Assembly: GCA_902783705.1 (NCBI GenBank)
Contig: CACZSA010000321.1
Span: 1 to 6,996 of the forward strand
Length of the DNA stretch: 6,996 bases
Direction: 5' to 3'
DNA from: an uncultured Ruminococcus sp.
Lineage (GTDB): Bacteria; Bacillota; Clostridia; Oscillospirales; CAG-272
Made by a program: the position numbers and the translations under genes. This document shows, piece after piece, positions 1 through 6,312 of this stretch. Position 1 is the stretch's first letter, and each line of letters opens with the position of its first letter. Below the pieces are notes generated by a model. The model saw nothing but the letters and a program-made list of their open reading frames with translations. It did not search any database and had not been told where the DNA came from.

Positions 1-522
1 ATCGCCGATCAGGCCCGCACGATCCGCATCCCGGTCCACATGGTCGAGACGATCCACCGGGTGTCCCGCGCGTCCCGCCAGCTCCTGCAGGAGTACGGAC
101 GCGAGCCCACCATCGACGAGATCGCGGCGAAGCTCGGCATGTCCGCCGACAAGGTCCGCGAAATCATGAAGGCGGCGCAGGATCCCGTGTCGCTCGAGAC
201 CCCGATCGGCGAGGAGGACGACAGCCACCTCGGCGACTTCATCCCGGACGAGAGCTCGCCCACCCCGGCGGAGGCGGTGTCCTACCAGCTCCTGCGGGAA
301 CAGCTCAACAAGGTCCTGCACACCCTGACCCCCCGCGAGGAGATGGTCATCAAGCTCCGCTTCGGGCTGGACGATGGGCGCACGAGAACCCTCGAGGAGG
401 TCGGGCGCGAATTCAACATCACCCGCGAGCGCATCCGCCAGATCGAGGCGAAGGCCCTGCGGAAGCTGCGGCATCAGAGCCGCTCGAAGATCCTGAAAGG
501 CTTCCTCAACGACATCAATTAA
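1..522 (+). CDS. rpoD: RpoD/SigA-type sigma-70 factor, C-terminal part (5' truncated by window edge)
   Basis: This is the C-terminal 173 residues of a primary-type RNA polymerase sigma factor. The reading frame is open from base 1, so the true start lies upstream. It begins at the end of region 2.4 (IADQARTIRIP) and continues through region 3.0 (IPVHMVETI, whose His and Glu contact the extended -10 element in the family). It then runs through region 3 to region 4.2 (RTRTLEEVGREFNITRERIR, then QIEAKALRKLRH), the helix-turn-helix that reads the -35 box. The known DNA-contacting residues of region 4.2 are intact, so ordinary TTGACA recognition is expected. It is about 81% identical to the next gene (about 33 differences over 171 aligned residues, counted by eye). 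The tail differs: HQSRSKILKGFLNDIN instead of the SigA-typical HPSRSKRLKDFLE. It ends in TAA, 26 nt before the second sigma gene, with no terminator between them, so the two are probably co-transcribed. Whether regions 1 and 2 are complete cannot be seen. Confidence 0.93.
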   Translation: MADQARTIRIPVHMVETIHRVSRASRQLLQEYGREPTIDEIAAKLGMSADKVREIMKAAQDPVSLETPIGEEDDSHLGDFIPDESSPTPAEAVSYQLLREQLNKVLHTLTPREEMVIKLRFGLDDGRTRTLEEVGREFNITRERIRQIEAKALRKLRHQSRSKILKGFLNDIN

Positions 523-548
523 CGAAACCGAACAAACGGAGGTATAGC

Positions 549-1685
549 ATGCACGCAATGAACGGAACCGAATCCGAAAAGACCCGGGCAGCGCAGGAAA
601 CAGACCTCACGGAAGAAGAACGGGACGAAAGAGAAGATAAAGAAGACAAAACGGAAGAAGAGCTCGCCGAGGCGTTCGCGAAGGAGCCGAGCTACGAGGC
701 CATGGAGGATGAAGGCCTCGAGGAGCTGTACGACGGCAGCCCGGACGATTCGCTCTCGAACATCCTGACGGCGGAGGAGCTCGATGAGATCAACAGCGAG
801 GTGGAACGCCTCGAAACGGCGGACGACATGGAAAAGGCCCTCTCGCAGGAGGGACTTCCGGTGGACGATCCGGTCCGCATGTACTTAAAGGAGATCGGCG
901 CGATCCCGCTGCTCGACGCGGAGAGGGAAACCGAGCTCGCGCGGCGCATGGGCGAGGGCGACGAGGCGGCGAAGAACGAGCTCGTCGAGGCCAACCTGCG
1001 CCTGGTCGTCTCCATCGCGAAGCGGTACGTCGGCAAGGGCATGTTCTTCCTCGACCTGATTCAGGAGGGCAACCTCGGCTTGATGAAGGCGGCGGAGAAA
1101 TTCGACTATTCGAAGGGCTACAAGTTCTCCACCTACGCGACGTGGTGGATCCGGCAGGCCATCAGCCGCGCAATCGCCGACCAGAGCCGCACGATCCGCA
1201 TCCCCGTGCACATGGTCGAGACGATCCACAAGGTCTCCCGCAGCCAGCGCGAGCTTCTCCAGAAGTACGGGCGCGAGGCGACGACCGAGGAGATCGCGGC
1301 GGACATCGGCATGTCGGCGGAGAAGGTGCGGGAGATCATGAAGATCTCGCAGGATCCCGTGTCCCTCGAGACCCCGATCGGCGAGGCGGACGACAGCCAT
1401 CTCGGCGACTTCATCCCGGACGACGACAACCCGACGCCCGAGGACGCGGCCTCCTATCAGCTCCTGCGCGAGCAGCTCAACGAGGTCCTGCACACGCTCA
1501 GCCCGCGCGAGGAAAAGGTGCTCAAGCTCCGCTTCGGGCTCGAGGACGGACGGACCCGGACCCTCGAGGAAGTCGGGCAGGAATTCCAGATCACGCGCGA
1601 GCGCATCCGTCAGATCGAGGCGAAGGCCCTGCGCAAGATCCGCCATCCCAGCCGCTCGAAGAGGCTGAAGGATTTCCTCGAGTGA
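549..1685 (+). CDS. rpoD: RNA polymerase primary sigma factor RpoD/SigA, complete
   Basis: A complete 378-residue sigma-70 factor, close in length to B. subtilis SigA. It directs core RNA polymerase to housekeeping promoters. Residues 1-105 are very acidic (38 Asp or Glu by my count) and I cannot see a clear region 1.1 there. Region 1.2 starts at about 106 (DDPVRMYLKEIG). Region 2 covers about 140-213 and holds the -10-melting aromatic stretch FSTYATWWIRQAI at 193-205. Region 3.0 has IRIPVHMVETI at 216-226. Region 4.2 is the helix-turn-helix at about 337-365, and the protein ends in the SigA-like HPSRSKRLKDFLE. The start is chosen because GGAGGT at 538-543 sits 5 nt before the ATG at 549; the ATG at 558 is too far away. 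It lies 26 nt after a close paralog and is followed by a terminator-like hairpin. Its C-terminus looks more SigA-typical than the first copy's, so this may be the main housekeeping factor, but that is inference. Confidence 0.95.
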   Translation: MHAMNGTESEKTRAAQETDLTEEERDEREDKEDKTEEELAEAFAKEPSYEAMEDEGLEELYDGSPDDSLSNILTAEELDEINSEVERLETADDMEKALSQEGLPVDDPVRMYLKEIGAIPLLDAERETELARRMGEGDEAAKNELVEANLRLVVSIAKRYVGKGMFFLDLIQEGNLGLMKAAEKFDYSKGYKFSTYATWWIRQAISRAIADQSRTIRIPVHMVETIHKVSRSQRELLQKYGREATTEEIAADIGMSAEKVREIMKISQDPVSLETPIGEADDSHLGDFIPDDDNPTPEDAASYQLLREQLNEVLHTLSPREEKVLKLRFGLEDGRTRTLEEVGQEFQITRERIRQIEAKALRKIRHPSRSKRLKDFLE

Positions 1686-1698
1686 TCCGCCTGTGCGG

Positions 1699-1722
1699 GA
1701 TATCGCGTGTGCGATATCTTTT
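1699..1722 (+). terminator. Probable intrinsic terminator of the sigma-factor operon
   Basis: A perfect 8-bp inverted repeat, GATATCGC / GCGATATC, encloses a GTGT loop and is followed directly by TTTT. It starts 13 nt after the stop codon of the second sigma gene. The stem is only half GC and the U-tract is short, so it may be leaky. Confidence 0.6.
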
Positions 1723-1760
1723 AACGCCGGGCTTAAAATTGGATGGATTGAATATTTCAG

Positions 1761-1797
1761 CGTGATTTTCTTTGGCGATTGCGCCGAAAAAATCGCG
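1761..1797. repeat. Long imperfect inverted repeat (hairpin) without a U-tract
   Basis: The arms 1761-1777 and 1782-1797 can pair over 16 positions around an ATTG loop, with one bulged C (1770) and two G-U pairs. No T-run follows on either strand, so it is not a standard intrinsic terminator. It may protect an RNA 3' end, be a second termination aid, or be a protein-binding dyad. It lies between the sigma operon and the next promoter. Confidence 0.5.
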
Positions 1798-1832
1798 CAA
1801 ACCTCCAAAAGCCGCTGCGGATTTTTGTGCGA

Positions 1833-1860
1833 CACATCCGAATGAAAAATCGGCAATGTG
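1833..1860. repeat. Imperfect inverted repeat upstream of the lipoprotein promoter
   Basis: CACATCCGA (1833-1841) can pair with TCGG (1850-1853) and ATGTG (1856-1860), with a CA bulge and an 8-nt A-rich loop. It overlaps a smaller dyad, TGTG-CGA-CACA (1826-1836), so the two folds exclude one another. It could be an operator for the gene at 2008, since it lies about 55-80 bp upstream of the -35 box. No known regulator motif is recognised. Confidence 0.3.
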
Positions 1861-1913
1861 ACGGAAAATAACGAAAAAAGCGTTTGTTCACAGAAAAGAC
1901 GCACAAAAACTTC

Positions 1914-1942
1914 TTGACATGCGGCGTGTTTTCGTGTACAAT
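1914..1942 (+). promoter_or_regulatory. Sigma-A promoter of the solute-binding lipoprotein gene
   Basis: A perfect -35 box TTGACA (1914-1919), a 17-nt spacer and TACAAT (1937-1942, one mismatch to TATAAT). Transcription would start near 1949, giving a leader of about 60 nt. A-tracts lie upstream at 1865-1868, 1874-1879, 1894-1897 and 1905-1909, roughly one or two helical turns apart, and could act as UP elements or bend the DNA. High expression is expected. Confidence 0.85.
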
Positions 1943-1994
1943 ACAGTAAGTATAAGTGGGCGTATCGCAGTAATGACCCCAGAAGAACCAATTC

Positions 1995-2002
1995 GAGGAG
2001 GA
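1995..2002 (+). promoter_or_regulatory. Strong ribosome binding site for the lipoprotein gene
   Basis: GAGGAGGA sits 5-6 nt before the ATG at 2008 and fixes that start. The start also gives a complete signal peptide with a lipobox. Confidence 0.85.
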
Positions 2003-2007
2003 TTCCC

Positions 2008-3702
2008 ATGAAGAAACTGATTTCCCTCGCCCTCGCGGCCATCCTGCTTCTCGGCGTATTCGCCGGATGCAACCGCGTCAACATGGACGAGGACGTCGAA
2101 GCGGCCGATACCGAAGCGACCTCCCGTATCGCCATGACCCTCACCCTGTGGCTCCCGACCGACGGCGCGACTGACGAGGATATCGAAGCCGTGTCCGCGG
2201 CGATCAACCGCCTCACCCAGGCCAAGTATGACACCGCGATCGATTTCAAGCTCATCCCGCGCGCGCAGTATGCCGACGCCGTCGACGCCCGTCTGAACGA
2301 GATCACCACCATGATCGAGGAAGAGGAAGCCGCCGCCGAGGCCCGCAGAAAAGAGCTGAAGGAACTCAAGGCGCAGGGCATCACGGTTGAGGAAGAGCCC
2401 GAAGAGGAGGAAGAAGCGGTCGTCGTCGAGGAAGAGGAAACCATCGTCAACGAACTCGGCATCACGATCACCAAATACCCCGAAGTCGGCGAAAAGCAGT
2501 TCGATATCTTCCTCGTCACCAGCTACAAGCAGTACATGGATTACATCGAAAACGAGCTGATCCAGCAGCTGGACGGCGAGCTCTCCGGCTCCTCCAAGCT
2601 GATGAAGACCTATATCTACCCGACCTACCTCGAGCTCGCGAACGTGCAGGGCACCTACGGCGTTCCGAACAACCATCCGGTCGGCGAATATCAGTACCTG
2701 CTCGTCAACAAGGAACTCGTGGACCAGTATGACTACGATCCCGATTCTCTTACCTCCGTTCTGAAGTGCCAGGCCTTCATTGAAGACATCGGCAACCAGC
2801 ATCTCGACGGCGTGATTCCGCTCCTCGGCGAAGTCGACGCGGCGAACATGCACTACTTCGGCCTCAATGAGGACAAGAACGAATGGTCCGTGATCGGCAA
2901 CCAGGTCACCAACTCCATGATCTACTCCAGCCCCTGCATCCCGAAGTCCGTCTTCTCTACGAACGTGTACATCAACACGGTCGGCATGATGAAGAGACTG
3001 AAGGAGCTCGGCTATGTCGGCGACGGCACCGTCAAGGAAGGCGAGAAGTTCGCGGTCGGCGTTGTCTCCGGCGATCCGTCCGTGGCAGCGCAGTATGAGG
3101 ACGAATACTACGTCCGCATCTACGCGAAGCCGATGATGAAGGAAGAGGATGTCTTCGGCGCGATGTTCGCGGTCAGCTCCTACTCCAAGTCCCTCGCCCG
3201 TTCGATGGAAATCATCACCTACCTCAACACCAGCACCGATCTCCGCACCATTCTCCAGTACGGCGCGCAGGGCGTTCACTGGGACTACACCTCCGAGGAC
3301 AATCACGACACCATCAAGATCCTCAAGGACAGCTATAAGATGCGTCTCACCGACACCGGCAACGTCTACATGACCTATCCGGGACCGGGCAGACCGATGA
3401 GCGACTGGGATGCCGGCAAGCAGATGAACCTCGACATGATCTCCGACCCGTTCATGAAGTTCCCGGGTGTTCTCACCGAGAACAACAAGGAGCTTCTCGA
3501 ACAGCTTGTCGAAGTTTCCAAGCAGTACAAGGAAAGACTCGACGCGCTGACCTCCGAGGAATATGACGACGCGATCACCGAGATCAAGAAGGAAATCAAG
3601 AACGATCCGTTCCTCAAGGGCCTGCTTGACAACACGGGCGAAGATCCCAACTCCATCCTCCAGTTCTACAACGACTGGCACGACGAGAACTATCCGAGCT
3701 GA
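2008..3702 (+). CDS. Extracellular solute-binding lipoprotein (family 1-like), probably carbohydrate ABC transporter
   Basis: A 564-residue lipoprotein expected on the outer face of the cell membrane. It has a lipoprotein signal peptide: KK near the start, a hydrophobic core, then VFAGC with the lipidated cysteine at residue 21. The mature part opens with a strand typical of such proteins (MTLTLWLPTDGA, about 43-54) and contains stretches that fit a family 1 solute-binding fold: DIFLVTSYKQYM near 166-177, YGVPNN at 217-222, YLLVNKEL at 230-237, and a C-terminal helical lobe. Family membership is inferred from overall layout, and the ligand is unknown. Odd point: residues 104-144 are a Glu-rich, coil-like insert (19 Glu of 41) in the first lobe. 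Codons are strongly biased to C-ending forms (ATC, CTC, AAC), which with the near-consensus promoter suggests high expression. No permease or ATPase gene is present nearby, so it is an orphan in this window. It is followed by a strong terminator and an oxidoreductase gene. Confidence 0.8.
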   Translation: MKKLISLALAAILLLGVFAGCNRVNMDEDVEAADTEATSRIAMTLTLWLPTDGATDEDIEAVSAAINRLTQAKYDTAIDFKLIPRAQYADAVDARLNEITTMIEEEEAAAEARRKELKELKAQGITVEEEPEEEEEAVVVEEEETIVNELGITITKYPEVGEKQFDIFLVTSYKQYMDYIENELIQQLDGELSGSSKLMKTYIYPTYLELANVQGTYGVPNNHPVGEYQYLLVNKELVDQYDYDPDSLTSVLKCQAFIEDIGNQHLDGVIPLLGEVDAANMHYFGLNEDKNEWSVIGNQVTNSMIYSSPCIPKSVFSTNVYINTVGMMKRLKELGYVGDGTVKEGEKFAVGVVSGDPSVAAQYEDEYYVRIYAKPMMKEEDVFGAMFAVSSYSKSLARSMEIITYLNTSTDLRTILQYGAQGVHWDYTSEDNHDTIKILKDSYKMRLTDTGNVYMTYPGPGRPMSDWDAGKQMNLDMISDPFMKFPGVLTENNKELLEQLVEVSKQYKERLDALTSEEYDDAITEIKKEIKNDPFLKGLLDNTGEDPNSILQFYNDWHDENYPS

Positions 3703-3735
3703 TCGGCGATCGACACGATCCAACCTGTAATACCG

Positions 3736-3772
3736 AAGGGAGGAGCTTTCAAACGAAGGTTCCTCCCTTTTT
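3736..3772 (+). terminator. Strong intrinsic terminator after the lipoprotein gene
   Basis: A 15-bp stem pairs 3736-3750 with 3755-3769 (two G-U pairs) around an AAAC loop. The outer part is AAGGGAGGA / TCCTCCCTT and it ends in a run of five T (3768-3772). It lies 33 nt after the stop codon. The next gene starts 30 nt further on, so the terminator probably acts inside an operon as a partial brake. The loop-side sequence GGGAGGAGCTTTC recurs at 4906-4918. Confidence 0.88.
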
Positions 3773-3802
3773 CCATTCCAGAGAGCCACAGAGGAGGCAT
3801 AC

Positions 3803-4894
3803 ATGAAAATCGGCGTTGTGGGATGCGGCAACATCAGCGGCATCTATCTGACCAATATCGGCGGCCTGTTCAAGAATATCGAGGTAGCGGGCGTCTGCGA
3901 CCTGATCCCCGAGAAAGCGGAGGACCGCTCGAAGACCTTCGGGGGACTGCGGATCTACCGGGATATGTACGAGATCTTCGCGGATCCCGAGGTCGATATC
4001 GTCCTCAACATCACCCGCCCGAACGATCACTACGGCGTGACGAAGGCCGCGCTTCTCGCCGGGAAGAACGTCTATTCGGAGAAGCCGCTCGCGACGAACA
4101 TGGAGGACGCGCGGGAGCTGGTCGCGCTGGCAAAGGAGCGGGGACTTACCCTCGGCGGCGCGCCGGACACCTTCATGGGCGCGGGGATCCAGACCTGCCG
4201 GCGGCTGATCGACGAGGGCCGGATCGGCAAAATCGTCGGGGCGTGCGCGCACATGCTCGGACGCGGACCCGAGGGCTGGCATCCGGATCCGGAATTCTTC
4301 TATAAAAAAGGCGGCGGCCCGATGCTCGACATGGGCCCGTATTACACGACGTGCTTCGTGAACCTTCTCGGGCGCGCGGAATGGGTGACGGCGTTCGGCG
4401 GGATCTCGTTCCCGGAGCGCACAATCGGCAGCGAACCTCACCGCGGCGAGCGGATCAAGGTCGAGGTCGACACCTTCGCGACGGGCGCGATCCGGTTTGC
4501 GTCCGGGGCGATCGCCTCGCTGACGGTTTCGTTCGACACCTACGCGGAGCGCGGCTCGTACATCGAAGTCTTCGGCGAGCGCGGCTCGATCCTTGTCCCC
4601 GATCCGAACACCTTCGGCGGCCCGGTGAAGATGCTCACGCCGGGGAAGGGGTACGAGGAGATCCCGCTGGACCGCGGCTTCACGCAGAACAGCCGCGCGC
4701 TCGGCCTCTCCGATATGGCGGACGCGATGGCGAACGGACGCCTGCACCGCGCGAATTCGATGCAGCAGCTCCACGTTCTCGACATCATGACGGCCTTTGC
4801 GCGCTCCTCGAAGGCGAACGCCCCGGTGGAGATCACGTCTCCCTTCGAGCGTCAGCCCGCCGTCGATCCGGACAGGATCTGCGGAACATATTGA
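3803..4894 (+). CDS. Gfo/Idh/MocA family NAD(P)-dependent oxidoreductase
   Basis: A 363-residue cytoplasmic dehydrogenase, the usual length for this family, whose members mostly oxidise or reduce sugars, polyols or inositol-like compounds. The N-terminus is a Rossmann fold (MKIGVVGCGNISG, with the dinucleotide loop at residues 7-13). The family's EKP motif is at 93-95 (YSEKPLATNMEDA), and the C-terminal alpha/beta domain starts near 120. The active-site segment GGGPMLDMGPYY is at 170-181. In most members this reads D-x-G-x-H, whereas here Tyr180 stands at the His place. Tyr variants of this motif occur in a subgroup of the family (from memory), so this is probably a subfamily trait. The exact substrate is unknown. 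AGAGGAGG at 3790-3797, 5 nt before the ATG, fixes the start. There is no room for a separate promoter after the preceding terminator, so it likely depends on read-through from the lipoprotein promoter. Confidence 0.88.
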   Translation: MKIGVVGCGNISGIYLTNIGGLFKNIEVAGVCDLIPEKAEDRSKTFGGLRIYRDMYEIFADPEVDIVLNITRPNDHYGVTKAALLAGKNVYSEKPLATNMEDARELVALAKERGLTLGGAPDTFMGAGIQTCRRLIDEGRIGKIVGACAHMLGRGPEGWHPDPEFFYKKGGGPMLDMGPYYTTCFVNLLGRAEWVTAFGGISFPERTIGSEPHRGERIKVEVDTFATGAIRFASGAIASLTVSFDTYAERGSYIEVFGERGSILVPDPNTFGGPVKMLTPGKGYEEIPLDRGFTQNSRALGLSDMADAMANGRLHRANSMQQLHVLDIMTAFARSSKANAPVEITSPFERQPAVDPDRICGTY

Positions 4895-4902
4895 TAACAA
4901 AG

Positions 4903-4939
4903 CGGGGGAGGAGCTTTCCTGAGAAAACTTCCTCCCCCG
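4903..4939. repeat. GC-rich hairpin between convergent genes, related to the 3736 terminator
   Basis: CGGGGGAGGA (4903-4912) pairs with TCCTCCCCCG (4930-4939), a 10-bp perfect outer stem. A weaker inner extension, TTT/AAA, follows a mismatch. It lies 9 nt after the oxidoreductase stop. It shares the 13-mer GGGAGGAGCTTTC and the 8-mer TTCCTCCC with the terminator at 3736-3772, in the same order. No T-run follows on the + strand, so termination here would be weak; the downstream hairpin at 4963 may finish the job. Confidence 0.6.
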
Positions 4940-4962
4940 GGCCTCTCTTCCGAGACGGCTGC

Positions 4963-4996
4963 AAAGGTCTGAGCCCCCGCGGGTTCAGGCTTTTTT
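4963..4996. terminator. Bidirectional intrinsic terminator for the convergent oxidoreductase and XRE genes
   Basis: CTGAGCCC (4969-4976) pairs with GGGTTCAG (4981-4988) around a CCGC loop, with one G-U pair. The stem extends outward through A-rich and T-rich flanks (AAAGG before, GCTTTTTT after). Six T at 4991-4996 make it a good + strand terminator. On the - strand the hairpin is followed by only TTT, so it would be weaker there. The stop codon of the XRE gene (4985-4987) lies inside the right arm. Confidence 0.75.
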
Positions 4997-6232
4997 CACA
5001 TCCGCACGGCTGAAAACCTCTTCCGCCGGCATTGCTTTCGTATTGACCATCGGCGGCAGGGTCCATCTTTTGCTCCTCTCCGTCCACGCGCGGAACCGTT
5101 CATCTTCCAGCAAAGCGTCCCAGAAAGCCTTCGGGCGGACGAGAAAATCGTCTTGGAAGTAATTCTCCAGACTTTCAAACGCAGTCGTCAGGCCTGTGGA
5201 GACGAGGGAAGAGGCGTCGTACTCCACTTCCGAAAGAAGCGGTGCCGTGTATTTCAGCATGCCCTGCCCCTTGAGCGCATCGTAGGCTTCATAATGCGCG
5301 ATCATCTTCTGGTATGCGTCAAGAGCCGGGGTAATGTCATCCTTGTCCATCCAGAGGCGGAATATGACAAGCCAGAGATATAGTTCATACAGATCGCGAT
5401 GACAGGACAGATCGTTTCCGTCGGGGATCACTTCTTCATACAGATGAATGAGTGCCTCGATCATCCGAACTTTGTACTCGTTCGTGATTTTTCGCCCGTT
5501 GCTGGCAAGTGCGCTGATCATCTGGGAGCGCAAGACGTCGAGAAGCGTCAGGATGCATTCGCCGTGGCTTTTGAGCACATTTTCGTCCCATACCATCGTT
5601 TTCAGCACTTCGCGTCCGTTTCGCAGGGAAGGGGAGAGAAGAGCGAGTCGCTCTGCCTTGTCTGTTTCTCCGCGCTCGCTGTAGATGTTCAAAAGGATCG
5701 GGATCACCGTTTCCCGGTCCGGGACGGACAGATTCATGTCCAGCGTTCGCTCGAAGATCGCGGCGGCTTCTGTCCAGTATTGGTTTTTCCTGTGGTATTT
5801 TGTGTCCGGAACGCCGTTTGGGTGATCCTGATCGGAATAGCATACCGCGCCGTATATTTTCCAGCCGAGGTAATGCAGAGCATATCCGAGACGCACGAGG
5901 AGATCCGCATTTGCCGGGAATTCCTGAACCGCTTCCCGCAGGACAGCGACGCATTCTTCAATCTCTTCCTGCATATTCAGCATCCTGTCCGCGCGGTCAC
6001 AGATCTCCTTCACGCGCCGTTCCCGCTCGCCGTCATAGCCGAAGAGCGCGTCGATGGTCACGCCGAAATAGTTGGCGAGGGCGGGAATGGTTTCCATGTC
6101 CGGGTAGCCGTTCATCGATTCCCATTTCGAGACGGCCTGCGGGGTCACGCCGAGGACGGACGCCATCTCCTCCTGCGTCCGCCCGGCTTTTTTCCGCATC
6201 TCGCGGATCCGGTCTCCGATTTTCAGTTCCAT
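4985..6232 (-). CDS. XRE-family transcriptional regulator with long helical C-terminal domain
   Basis: A 415-residue protein. Residues 5-62 form a Cro/CI-type helix-turn-helix (IGDRIREMRKKAGRTQEEMA, then LGVTPQAVSKWE, PALANYFGVTIDALFGY); the recognition helix is about 30-39. The rest, from about residue 70, is predominantly helical and resembles tetratricopeptide-like repeats in regulators of this type (for example LVRLGYALHYLGW at 112-124 and LLNIYSERGETDKAERLALL at 180-199). No membrane segment or enzyme motif is seen. Such C-terminal domains commonly sense a peptide or partner protein, but the signal here is unknown. AAGGAG (on the - strand, 6245-6240) lies 7 nt before the ATG and supports this start. 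By eye the gene has fewer GC-ending codons than its neighbours, which could mean later acquisition; I have not computed this. It is convergent with the oxidoreductase and divergent from the PRC-barrel gene. Confidence 0.9.
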   Translation of the reverse strand: MELKIGDRIREMRKKAGRTQEEMASVLGVTPQAVSKWESMNGYPDMETIPALANYFGVTIDALFGYDGERERRVKEICDRADRMLNMQEEIEECVAVLREAVQEFPANADLLVRLGYALHYLGWKIYGAVCYSDQDHPNGVPDTKYHRKNQYWTEAAAIFERTLDMNLSVPDRETVIPILLNIYSERGETDKAERLALLSPSLRNGREVLKTMVWDENVLKSHGECILTLLDVLRSQMISALASNGRKITNEYKVRMIEALIHLYEEVIPDGNDLSCHRDLYELYLWLVIFRLWMDKDDITPALDAYQKMIAHYEAYDALKGQGMLKYTAPLLSEVEYDASSLVSTGLTTAFESLENYFQDDFLVRPKAFWDALLEDERFRAWTERSKRWTLPPMVNTKAMPAEEVFSRADVKKA

Positions 6233-6283
6233 GATCGTTCTCCTTTTTCGGAAAGATGGATTGCCACCGGCCGGTGTGATTAC

Positions 6284-6312
6284 AGGATACCATGCGGCGA
6301 TGTAAAAGTCAA
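6284..6312 (-). promoter_or_regulatory. Sigma-A promoter of the XRE regulator gene
   Basis: Read on the - strand: TTGACT (6312-6307), a 17-nt spacer that ends in TGG (an extended -10 element), and TATCCT (6289-6284). Transcription would start near 6277, giving a leader of about 45 nt. The -35 box is overlapped by the inverted repeat at 6310-6326. Confidence 0.7.

Noticed and set aside
1874..1889. A partial CcpA/LacI-type operator core, AAGCGTTT, upstream of the lipoprotein promoter.
   Set aside because: Only the central octamer fits. The flanking TG and CA positions of a catabolite-responsive element do not match and the dyad is imperfect.
885..2519. A long open frame (544 codons) on the - strand across the second sigma gene and the intergenic region.
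   Set aside because: It is antisense to a clear sigma factor and runs through the promoter of the lipoprotein gene. The product is low-complexity Ser- and Arg/Leu-rich and matches no family, as expected for a shadow of GC-rich coding sequence.
1888..3843. A long open frame (651 codons) on the - strand opposite the lipoprotein gene.
   Set aside because: It is antisense to a gene with a signal peptide, promoter, Shine-Dalgarno and terminator. Its Val/Asp/Leu/Gly-rich composition is the mirror of biased codons.
3749..4900. A 383-codon open frame on the - strand opposite the oxidoreductase.
   Set aside because: It is Arg/Ala-rich shadow coding opposite a gene with intact family motifs.
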